Positions 26,501-38,500 of a DNA stretch of 64,000 nucleotides are shown one piece after another. The notes beneath the pieces were generated by a model. That model saw nothing but the letters and a program-made list of their open reading frames with translations, searched no databases and had not been told where the DNA came from. The position numbers and the translations under genes are program-made. The stretch spans positions 620,001 through 684,000 of the forward strand of contig JBAIAA010000604.1 in NCBI GenBank assembly GCA_037893245.1, written 5' to 3'. Each line of letters opens with the position of its first letter. Position 1 is the stretch's first letter. Source of the stretch: Crossaster papposus (taxonomy: Eukaryota > Echinodermata > Asteroidea > Velatida > Solasteridae).

Positions 26501-29500
26501 TGTAATCGAATTAGTTTCAGCGTTTGACGTCAATGTATTTGGACTTTCAGCAACGGTCCTGTGGGAGGGTGAGCATTCCTTTCAGATCTCAATAGGCAGT
26601 TTTTATATAGCGCACGTATTTACTAGTACTCAAGTGACTGTCGTTATCCCTGCTCATTGGAGCCACGAGACATTCCATATACCATCTCAGCTGCCTGGGC
26701 CAGGGGAGTATACCGCTCAATGTGTCGTTTTCAGCGAAAAGTAGCTAGTACAACCCTCTCTGCCCTCACAGGTACCTATTGACTCCTGGGTGGATCGAGA
26801 GAAGCAATAAGTGACAAAGTGCCTTGCCCAAGGGCATACGTACCACAGTCCCGGGCCGGACTCAAACCCACAACCTGGAGCTTTACCCACAGAGGGCGGA
26901 TTCAATGCTCCAGACCACAAGGCCACGCGCGCACTCCATACATACATGACTTTGTATTAAGAGGTTTTTTTATTTTATAAGTACACTTCCATCAATTTAT
27001 TGCTTTCACCCCCGAAACAAATGTAGGTTGCCGGGGCTTCTCCAATTAGAAACCACACACTAATTTGAGTTAAAAATACGTCGCCAATAGTCTACATCGA
27101 TGGTTTTTTTTTTTTTTAATATAACAAATAAAAGGGTGTGATATATCTGCAGGGTTGTTTGAAATTGCTTGGTATACATCATTGATTTTAATTACAATTT
27201 AAACGACTTGACAAAAATATACATACAAATCAAATAAAAAAATATCACACGATAAACTCGAATATAAGAGCTTAAAAAAAAGTCACTCAATTTTAATATA
27301 GGTTTTTCCGGCTATTTTAAAACATTTTTTATTCAAATTCACTAACTCTCACATTCTATTTCGTCCAGGAAAAAATTCACACGCTTTTACCAAACCAATT
27401 TTATTCATTTACCAAGTTAGAGAGCATTACAAAAAACAAGGGGTTCCCCGCCACGTAGTTACGCCACCCGGTGCTACTTTATTGGTATTTGAGAAAATCC
27501 TTCAAAATCTGACAGACTATAAGTCAAATATATTATTATCCCTGAATCGCTCAGCCGAAGAGAAAATACCTGGAATAGTTTTGGATTTACACAGCAGCCA
27601 TTAATAAAGTTGTGTTGCCCACTCCCTCGTAAAACTGCATAAACAAAAATGTAGACGTTGGAAGTAAAGTTAAAGGGATCGTATACGTTTGGTAATTGGA
27701 ACCCACTGTTTGTTTCAATCCTATATAGTTATAGTTATAGATCACTGCGCCGCTAAACAACACTCACTGCGCCGTTTCAGTGACCTTAATAGTACACCAT
27801 AGTAAACACCTTTAATTGTAACCTGGTTTATAGCGTATGTGTTTAAAGGGATCGTATACGTTTGGTAATTGGAACCCACTGTTTGTTTCAATCCTATATA
27901 GCTATAGATATATACCATAAAACTAACCTGTACATTTTCATTTCAAAAGGTGGTAGCGATTTTTAGATATTGCCGAAAATCTGGAGCGGTTATGTCCACG
28001 CAGAAAGAACAATCTGCATTGGAATACACAGTCTGAGAAACGTCACTGCAGTAACGCTTTTCAGATTCAAATTCTTGGGGATAAAAAGTGATATCTTTTT
28101 CCATAACCGCAGTACTTCGAAGTGAAAAGTTTCTAAAAATGCATTATACTATCCAAAGCTGCTATACTTCTTACCAAGTAAATTTGTATTACCATACATG
28201 TTTGGAGTAATTAATAAACGTATACGATCCCTTAAAAAAATATATATATCAAAGATTGTTCATGTGACTGAACCGGTTGTTATAGTTTGTTTTATTGTCA
28301 CATATATTTTTTTTGTTTTACAGGGTGTTCCACACACAAAAACGGACAAGCACATGTACACTTTCCAAAGTAAAAACTACCAGAGGTCAAATTTCATGGA
28401 CCTGCTAAGCACAAAACTATACCTATGATACTATAGACGGAAAATCTTTCTAAAAGAAAAATGATACCAAGACATCCTGATTAGTCAAGTAGTTTTAGCT
28501 CTAGAACCTTTCTTGGTATTGGGTTTTTTTTCGTTATACCAATTTGGCCACAGTGCGGCGGAAGCACGTTTATTCCCTTTTTTAGGGGGGGGGGGCGTCT
28601 GTATACTACATGTACATTAACAGAAATGTGCCTTGATATTGCGTGCTTACATTTCTTTTAAAAAAACACACTAGATGTTACTTCTCATCAGAAGGAAAAT
28701 AAATTGTATATGAAACAGATAGGCTATACACTCAACCATGTAAGCAGAGCGAACGGACGTGTTTTTGGTGGTGGCTCCCGGCAATTGCACATTTTCTTCA
28801 CATTTTACCGGTCTACCACTTGATGTGAGGCTTGAATCGTCTGATCCTTTTGCTCCATTGCAAGTGGCTCTTTTCGGCGTGTTTTCGTGGTTTCTGTGAG
28901 CTGATGTTTCTTGATCAAGATGCCAAGAAAGCCAGCTTCGACTGCTACCGGGGATTCCACTGCAATTGATCCTGCCTCCCTGACGGTCGCTATCTCCGAA
29001 GCCCTCCAGTCCAGGACCCTTCTGGACATTTTAATCCCTGCACTTACGGAGGCTATCGCCGAATCTATAACTCAGGATATCCACAAGGCTCTGGAATTGG
29101 AACTAATCAATCGAGATAAGAAGATAGCCAGTCTTGAGAAAGATGTCCGCCATCTTAGTGAACGGCTTTCTGAACAAGAACAATACTCGCGACGTAACTG
29201 TCTCATTGTTCACGGGATTCCAGAGACGCCCCAACCCGAGAACACTGACCTGAAAATCACTGAAGCAGCTAAACAACATCTTGGTATAGAGCTTCGCCCT
29301 GAAGCCATTGATCGAACTCACCGCATAGGACCACGCCTGGATAAAACGGGTAAACCACGGGCAAGACCAATAGTTGTAAAGTTCGTTGACTACAACTCAC
29401 GGGCTGCATTCTATCATGTGAGAGCCAAATTCAAAGGTTCAAACATTTACGTCCATGAGAGCCTTACCCAGGAACGTCAGCACTGGCTCGCCACTGCTAA

Positions 29501-32500
29501 GCGGCATTCGTTGACCGACAAGGTATGGACCCTAGATGGCCGGATCGAAATACGTCGAAAAAACGGATCTCGTCTGATTGTGGCATCCAAGGAAGACCTT
29601 CAGAAATTGTAATGTTGATATTAATAAATCTGAATCCATTACATTTTTGCCCTCACATGGGTAAGTGTTTAAAGTAGCGACCTTCGTCGTTTATTGTTAT
29701 TTTGTACACCATTTTTGGTGTTTGTTGCCACCCCTTGTACACTTATCTTGCGTAAATTGCATCGTTTTCTATATTGCTTTGTTTTCTTTTCTTACACTAA
29801 AGTATATAGACCTACATAAATAATAATGTCCTTGTCTCGTCTTGTTTTGTCTCGTTTTTTGGTCATGTTTTGTTCTTGTGTGTATTTCTTGTGCAAACCA
29901 AGTTATCACGGGATATGTGTGCCTGCTTTAATTGATATGATCCCTCAGAGTATGATATTTTGTTTATTTTTTGTTTACTCATATTTCTCTGTATAGTGTC
30001 AACGGATTTCATCGTTCGGTACTTTCGATATGAATGCTGATCTAAGTCATAATTTTGACGAGTCCTTCGTTTATGAGGGTCTTAATCCTGTTATTGATCC
30101 TAACAATCCCAACCATCATAATATTTCATGTGGTTATTTTAATGAAGTAAACTTAAACACGACTTTTGATTTTAACAATCATTCAAATTGTTCTTTTCTT
30201 CATATGAATATTAGAAGTCTCCCTAAAAATTTTGATCGAATGTTAAATTATTTACATTCTCTCCATTCTGAATTTTCTGTTATAGGTCTCTCGGAAACGT
30301 GGCTAAAAAATTGTGACGTGCCGTTTAATATTTATTCCATTCCTGGGTACCAGCTTGAGACCGTTAACAGAACGGACAGAGTGGGGGGTGGGGTTGCATT
30401 CTATATTTCCTCTGATCTTCGTTATTCAGTCAGACGTGACTTATCTTGTTCATCCAACTCTCTTGAATCAATTTTTATTGAAGTTGAGAATCCTAATAAC
30501 AAAAATATTATTGCCGGAGTTATATACAGACCACCATCAACCTCATTTAACGACTTTATTTTGACCTTACAGGTTATACAAGATCGTATTTCAGTAGAAA
30601 ATAAGTACTGTCTTATCTCTGGAGATTTTAATATTAATTTGCTTAATGTTGATGACCACAGCCAGACTCAGGAATTCATGGACTCTATGTTTGCCCATTC
30701 ATTTTTACCACTTATTGATAAACCCACAAGAGTTACTCCAACCTCGGCAACCCTTATTGATAATATTTTTTGTAATATTCTCCCCTCTCCCAATTCTGGT
30801 ATTTTAGTTTCTGATATTTCGGATCATTTTCCAGTTTTCACATTTTTTTCTTTTAAGGCAAAAACTCAATCTTATTGTCCTGGTAGTTTTCGTAAAACTA
30901 CTGATGCAAACCTTCATAGGCTTAAATCTGCCCTGGATTCCTGTGACTGGTCTGTGGTTTTCAATACTGATAATCCTAATGTTTCCTTTAATAAATTTAT
31001 GAATATTTTTATTAATTTGTATGAAAAACATATCCCTCTTATTAGGACTAATCATTCCAATAGAAAAACCCAACCTCGGTCGAAATGGATTTCGCCAGCT
31101 TTGCTGAAATCTATCAATTATAAAAATAGACTTTATCGTAAATATCTTTCTTGTCCTAGTAATCTTAATCGTTTAAAGTACACCCGATATAAAAACTCAC
31201 TCACAACTATACTGCGTTCTGCTAAAGAAAATTATTTTACTCGGCAATTTGATAAAGAAAAAAACAACATTAAAAACACTTGGAAAATAATTAACTCAGT
31301 TTTGAAAAATAGCTCGTCATCTGAAGTTCCGAGTATTAAGATTAATGACCTGTGTACGAATGATCCCCTTTTAATTGCAGAGCATTATAATGACTACTTT
31401 GTTAATATTGGTTCCAAACTTGCCAATCAAATCCCTCCTTGTGATTCGAATTACCATGATTACCTATATAATCCCAATCCCTCTTCTATTTTCTTTGATC
31501 CAGTAACCGAACATGAACTATATACTATTGTTTTTAATTTAACTAATAAGCAAAGTTCTGGTCATGATACGATTACTAGTACTGTTATCAAAGCTGTTTT
31601 TCTTGCCATTTCCAAGCCTCTTGCTTTCATTATGAATTTGTCATTAAGTACAGGTATTGTTCCCGATTCCATGAAAATTGCTAAAGTTGTTCCCGTTTTT
31701 AAAAAAGGTGATTCCCATTTAGTTAATAATTATAGACCTATTTCCATTCTGACAACCTTTTCTAAAATTCTTGAACGTATTATTTACGTTCGCACGTCTC
31801 GGTTTTTAACCAAACATAATATTTTATCTGATTCGCAGTATGGGTTTAGGGAGAACCATTCAACATCTCATGCTATTTTACAATTGATAAATACTATTAT
31901 TACTGGTCATGAACAGTCTTCTCATACTTTGGGAATTTTTCTGGACCTTTCCAAGGCATTCGATACAATAGATCATGATATACTTTTGGCTAAACTTTCC
32001 TTTTATGGAATTAGAGGGGTTGCCTTGGAGTGGTTCAGAAATTATCTCACTAATCGTAAACAATTTGTACTTTTTAATGATAACCAGTCTTCACCTAAAG
32101 AGTTGGTTTGTGGAGTTCCTCAGGGATCCATTTTGGGACCACTTCTTTTTTCAATATATATTAACGATTTTGAGAAATCTTCTAGTACCTTGTCATTTAT
32201 TTTATTTGCAGATGACTCGAATTTATTTTACTCGCATAACAATCTGGGTACACTGGTTAACGTCATTAATACAGAACTCATTGGTGTTTCTAAATGGATT
32301 AAAGCCAACAAATTATCCCTCAACATTGATAAAACCTGTTTTATGTTGTTTAGCAATACAGCCAGTTCAATTCCTACTGATATTTTGTACGATAATTATC
32401 CTGTTAATCAAACCAACTGTACTAAATTTCTTGGTCTTTTTATTGATGAACAATTATCATGGAAATGTCATGTAAATTATCTATGTAAATTAATTTCAAG

Positions 32501-35500
32501 AAATATTGGTATTATTAACAAATTGAAATATTTTTTTCCCTCTCATATTTTGTATAATATTTATAATGCGTTAATTTTGCCTTATATCTCCTACGGTATT
32601 CTGGCCTGGGGCAACACAAGCTCTTGTCTTTCTAATAGAATTTTGGTTTTGCAGAAAAGGGCATTGCGTGTTATTGACCGTGTGGAATTTAGAGCTCATT
32701 CTAATCCATTGTTTTTTAATCACAATACTCTTAAAATTAATGATATGTATTCACTCCAGCTAGGAATATTTATGCATCAGCTTGTAGCTCATAAATTACC
32801 TAATTCATTTGAACGAATGTTTGTGACTAATGCAGTTATTCATCAATATCATACCAGACAGTTTAAAGATTTCCATGTTCCTTTTATACGTACTGCTCTT
32901 GCAAAGAAATTTGTCATTTATCAGGGTACAACATATTGGAATTCATTAAGTCAAACTCTAAGAAGTATTCGTAGTCGTCTTTTATTTAAGAAAAAACTTA
33001 AACTTCTGCTTTTGGAAAAATATCGTTCTTAACATTTATTATAATTAGCTGCGATACATGTAGATTCATTGTACGATCCCCTGTGTAGGTTATATTGTAC
33101 AATTGTATTTGTTATGTCCTGTTTGTGTTGGTCCTTGTCATTTTATGTGCAACATAAGTTTATTTCTGTGTAGTTAAAATGGAACCCGTATAATTCTATT
33201 TATCATGACATAATTACTTTCTTTCTACACATCAAGGGCCTTTCCACTTGACAAGCTTGCTTTTTGGAGAAGCCCACCGCTTAATCGTATACGTTTATTT
33301 ATACCGTCTGTAAATCATTTGTTTTTGATTAAGTGGAAATAAATATGATGATGATGAAAAGAAAACGTTGTCCCACTATATGTGGTATAACCCGGCCCAC
33401 CTAATCGGGAAAACTGATCAGGAAACCCTAACCATAGTCTTTATTTGACCTAAAACATTGTTATTTAGGCCATCAGCCTGGGGGTTGGTCGGTATAAAAT
33501 GAGGGGAAAAGTGCTCATGGTGATTTTTGGCAAGGTATATAATATGCACCCCTGTAGTTAGATAATATTTCATAGCATTGCAGCGGTGGTATAGCTTTGT
33601 GGGTGTTATCACTTGTTTTCCTTAAAGGAAGATACACCATTGGTAATTGCTTGAATTATCATGAATACGTGGATTCGGGGTGTTGTATTTTATAGTAAAT
33701 GACGTTTAACTGACCTGTCCGAAGTTTTACAATCATGGATGATGAGAAAAGCAAGAAAAACGGCGTTCGTTTTTAACTTGCGTCAGGCAGTGATTCTTAT
33801 GTTGTTCTTGTTTTTTCGCAATCGCCGTCCAGCGATCGTGAATTTGTTTTTATAAAATTCAATTTTTCAGAACAATTACAGGATTTATAGCGCAATTCTT
33901 TTGCTGGATGTCTACAATCATTATTTACTCCTTATATTTCGGTAGTACATTTGTTCGATATCTGCAAATGGTGTATCTTACCTTTAATGGCCGCCAACAT
34001 GCTTGTTACCACATATAAATACTCATTTCTTACATAAAGTCGAAAGTATATACATTGTTATGTGCGTGTGTAGAAACATTATTTCTTCCAGTTCTATAGA
34101 CGCACAAACTTGTCGAATAAATGAATACACATAGTATTTGAAAAAGATGTAATTTTAGAAGTTAATTGTTTATGAAATTGATTGAAACAAAACCAACAGT
34201 TTTCAAATGTGTAGGAAAACCTATAAAAACATAAAATATGTCACACAATCATAGTGAAAATGATATTCGGCTATAGGGTCATCGCAGATTTGCCCTTTAA
34301 AAAGTAGAATAGCAAGCAATTTTTATAATTTTTAAAATGGCTTAAATTGCATGTTATTCTACCCATATTTTTGTTCAAAGGTCAATCAAGCCAAATATTG
34401 TGTTCGTAACATAGTCCTACTTCATGCTTTTGTCATCTAGTGAACAACTCTGTAATATTATTGCGCTCCAATATGCCGGATATTTATCGGAGATGTAGCA
34501 GTTTGACTTTTTACTTGGTCGAGTGTAGAATGTTAAGGGCTCATATAACGGCAATGACGTGATAGCGGGAGTCAAGAATGTTTACGAAACCTGAAACAAA
34601 AAATTACCTCGAAACAAAGTGCTGCGCCAACTTATAAACAGACATGCGCGCGCAGCCTTCTTGTCCCAGTTTCTAAGACGACAGTTTGTTTTCTCTTCCG
34701 GCCCGGTATCTAGGGTCCTACCTTTCGTCCGATATACGAAACTTATTATTATTTTGCTGGAAAGAGCAAGGCCACCCAAATTAACGGGCTATCACTCGCG
34801 GAAAGATCAACGCAGACGTCACGCGTGCATTTGACTTCATACACGTCACCAGTAAAATGATACAACAGCTGTTAGCTTGATAACATCATCTTCATTCTGA
34901 GCTGCTTTTGATTCTGTGTAATAGATCGCCGGCTCCGTGAGCGCGTCTGCTGTGTACTTTCTTCCTGGATATAATGGTTAAATTTGCTTTTCTTATGCCA
35001 AAATTGACCGAGAAAAACAATATCATCAATTTAGTTAGTCCCCATTTTAGTTGTGATACTGTTACATATCCGTGAATGGGTGCCAGCCAACTAGTCTGGT
35101 TTTCTAACTTGAGAATTCCCCTGAGGTCTATAAATTGATCCGTTTCAATTAAAAAGAAGTCAAGGAAACAGACTAAAAAAACAGCATTCAATTTCCTGGT
35201 TTTCCATCATCTATGAACACACAACTGAAAATGTTCGAAAGCAAATGGTGTATATTAAAAGTGAGTTCGCGCTATCTTCACATCCAAGACCCACTCGATC
35301 AAGTAACAGTACGGCACGCGTCAAAATGGGCCGCGCGTGCCCTACTGCCAATACTTCATTAGCTGGACGTGGTTGGCGTGCATGTATTCCATCAACCATC
35401 ACACGGGCTGCCCGACGTGACACCGCGCTAACCCCCCAGCGTGTGTGCCACAATCCAGACGGAGAGATCGGTTACAAATATGACGTAGCAGCAGTTGGAG

Positions 35501-38500
35501 CCTTGCGACGCAAGGGAACACCCCCCAGCAAGGGCTTTTGGTCGAGATGCCCGTGGTGTGACGAGGGATGTTTACGCTCTAACCTGCACCCAGGGCGGTG
35601 ATTATTACAACTGCGTAGCCAAGCCCAATAAATTACCGGACACACTTTGCTAAAGGCATGACAGGGTGTCGCGCGCACAAAACATTATTCCAAGGAATTA
35701 ACACGGAGTTCATTTCCTGAATTCAACCACACTGTAAAAACATTCTTTCTTTTTACTTATAACATTTTTATAAATTAAAATATTTAACACAAATTTCTGC
35801 CAATTATGACGTATGTATTTCTCATTTTAACATAACAAAAAAATGCCAAATAACATTTTTTTTGTAAATGCCCCCAAAACATAACTAACGTTCACTGCAA
35901 TTATTTGTTATAATTTGTAATTTGTAATTTGTAATTGTTTACAAATTGTAAAATGTAATCAAATGTTATCATTAAAAAAGCAACAGAACCAAACTAAATA
36001 TGGAATGTCAACATTTACAAAGTTTTAGTTTTTATTACAAATATCTTCAAAACAAAAAGAAGCAAATATACTCATGTTGGTATATTTACTTAATTATCCC
36101 CGCTATATCCTCTTTCACCAGTTGTTCATACGCGAGTGGTTCATACATGCACATGTACATGTACCACCACGTACTTATACGCATACACGGGCCAATTGGA
36201 CCACCTCAAACACAAGTATTGCAAAGTAGAAGCATAATCATAAATAAGAATAACATATTTGTATATGGCGCCTTAAACAAGATCAAAGCGCTGTACATTA
36301 TTATTATCCCTAATCATTGGGCCAACGAAACATTCCAAATACCATCTCAGCTCCCTGGGGAGTATACAGCTCGATGCTGCAATTTTAGCGCAAAGTAGCT
36401 AAATCAATCACAACAAACCATCTCTGCCCTCACAGGTACTCATTTACTCCTAGGTGGATAGAAGCAATAAGTGACAAAGTGTCTTGCCCAAGGGCACACG
36501 CAACATAGTCCCAGGCCGGACTCGAACCCACAACCTGAAGCTTTTAAAGTTCGTAGATAATACCTACAAGTTACTAGTTCAATGCTCCAGACGTCAGGGC
36601 CACAGCACTCCACCATGCACGTTGTTGAAAATAGAACGACCCATGGACGTACACAGCTGTAACAACTCAGTACAATGATAGCCTACCTCGTTCCACCGTT
36701 TCGTAAGGAAGAAAATAGGACAAAGAAGCTGCTCTTGCGAAGCAGAAAAAGTCGGAGTGTGGTGAAGGCCCGCCTTTTTATCATGCAAAGCTTGTAGGCG
36801 GGGAAGCATTTTCCTGTAAACTAGGTCGAGGCGGCTTTGGCACCCTTTTATTCCCAGCATGGTAAAGGCCAATTATCACAAGTGGGCGTATCTAGACCAC
36901 ACTGAATTAAAGATATTAGGTTCTCGAACCCTTGCTTTCCCTTAAATTAAACTCATCTCCACAATAAACATGGAGTCCAAAAATAGTCATTGAAAAATAA
37001 GCATCATCCGAACTCAAACCCCAATCTTACGATCCATATCCTTGCCTAACCCATTATCTACTTGGCTACTGTGAGAGCTCGAACGAAGGTGTTTATTTAA
37101 AAAGTACTTTAATGTACTTCTGAGCCTTCGAATAATCATGGTGTAGGTATATACGCCCATTTACCTTTACCATGCTGGGGGAAAAATACGCAAGCGGGTA
37201 AGAAGTTGATATGTTTTGTACACAATTCAATGGGAACGTTATTGGTAATTATTAATATTATTATTATTATTATTATGTTATTCAGTGTACACATGGGGAA
37301 ATTCCCGATACATTCCATGTTTTTTCTGTTTCTAATGTGGAACCCAACGACCAGACAGATGCCCTATATTAATAATCCCTGACATGGAACCGAATAATAG
37401 TTACCTGACTCTTGCCAGTTCGGGATGTGTATTCGTAATAATCCGTTCATGTAAATAATATTGTAATGACAGAAATAGAACGTAAATAGCCCGAACTGTG
37501 TAGAAATCACACCAATAACCGAAAGCCACAAGCATTCTCGTACAGTTCCTGTCTTGAAGTGACTGGCATTTACACTCATTTAGAAATACTCTAAATAGAA
37601 TGAATTATTACATCGATGAATATGAACATTTTTTGTGATTATATGATATAGATGGTTCACAATGTGGTTTAATTGGCTTCCAAATCATTTATAATAGTGT
37701 CGTAGGATGGGAAGGGGTGGGAAGACTCCACCTCCCTCGGGGGGTCTTCCCCCTAAACAAATGAACCACAATTAATGTTCATTTCAAAGTGCGTGATTTT
37801 AACTTAGATACTGTGATTTAATATTTGCAAATCATACCGGGTATCTTGAACGTTTCGGGGTGCATTCTGATATTAAGTTCAACGAGTAATTACGAGATCC
37901 TAGAAATTAAGCCTGCACAATCAAGGGGTGGTTCGAATATACCGCGGACGCATCAAAGGGTTAGCTGTAAAGATAGCTCTTAAGTTGGACTTACCATGTA
38001 CGAGGTCGTCAGATTCAGAAGACGAAGCTGGAGATACCGAGGAGGAGGAGTCAGAGGAAGAGAAGCGAGGGTGTTTTTTTAGGGTCATCTTGGCTGTGGC
38101 TCGCGACCTCTTGAGCGTCAAACCTTCCGCCTGACCCACTAAGATTGGGGTAGACACAGAGATACTGGGCTCTTCCTGCACGAGACGCTCCGGTACTGCC
38201 CCTGTGGCTATTTCCGCCGTCGAAGAACTACCTGCCCTCAGCTCCGCGTCACTTTCCGAGCTCCTGCGGCGGACGGTCGGCTGGCTTTGCTGCGGTTTGG
38301 CAACCCAGTGAGATCGGTGCATCGCCCCTGCCTGCTTGGTCAGTTTAGGTCGGACCCTTCCGGAGTCCTGGGTGTCCGTCTTGGCCTCTTCCGACGGCCG
38401 AGAGGGTGACTTTCGGACCATCTTCTCCCCACTCTCACGACCAGCTCTCTGTTTGATGTGCTCGTGGGACCTGCTCCGCAGACCCTCCCGTAGCCTGCGC

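Larger units (their letters stand above)
28700..33360 (+). mobile_element. Apparently full-length CR1/L2-like LINE
   Basis: The element holds an ORF1 (28920-29612) and an ORF2 (30030-33032), both open throughout, and ends in a short GATGATGATG run at about 33345-33357 typical of CR1/L2-type tails. It lies antisense in intron 1 of the actin-like gene. The 5' boundary is estimated because no target-site duplication was identified. Clade assignment rests on the reverse-transcriptase motifs and the tail, so it is tentative. Confidence 0.8.
15590..37994. other. Intron 1 of the actin-like gene (22.4 kb), repeat-rich
   Basis: Besides the separately listed elements it holds repeat E at about 17455-17800 and 23714-24130 (shared AACGCCGAT, CCC then ATGAGACGAATATCAC-like block), repeat J at about 16440-16640 and 24410-24580, repeat H at 17850-18110 and 28320-28590, and a 23-base poly-C at 24169-24191. 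It also holds a partial K copy at about 34250-34400 and a CpG-rich stretch at about 35270-35640. No other conserved exon was recognised. Confidence 0.55.

Noticed and set aside
26717..26947. tRNA gene suggested by the GGTTTGAGTCC block
   Set aside because: No cloverleaf can be drawn; the block is the pol III box of a SINE shared with three other loci.
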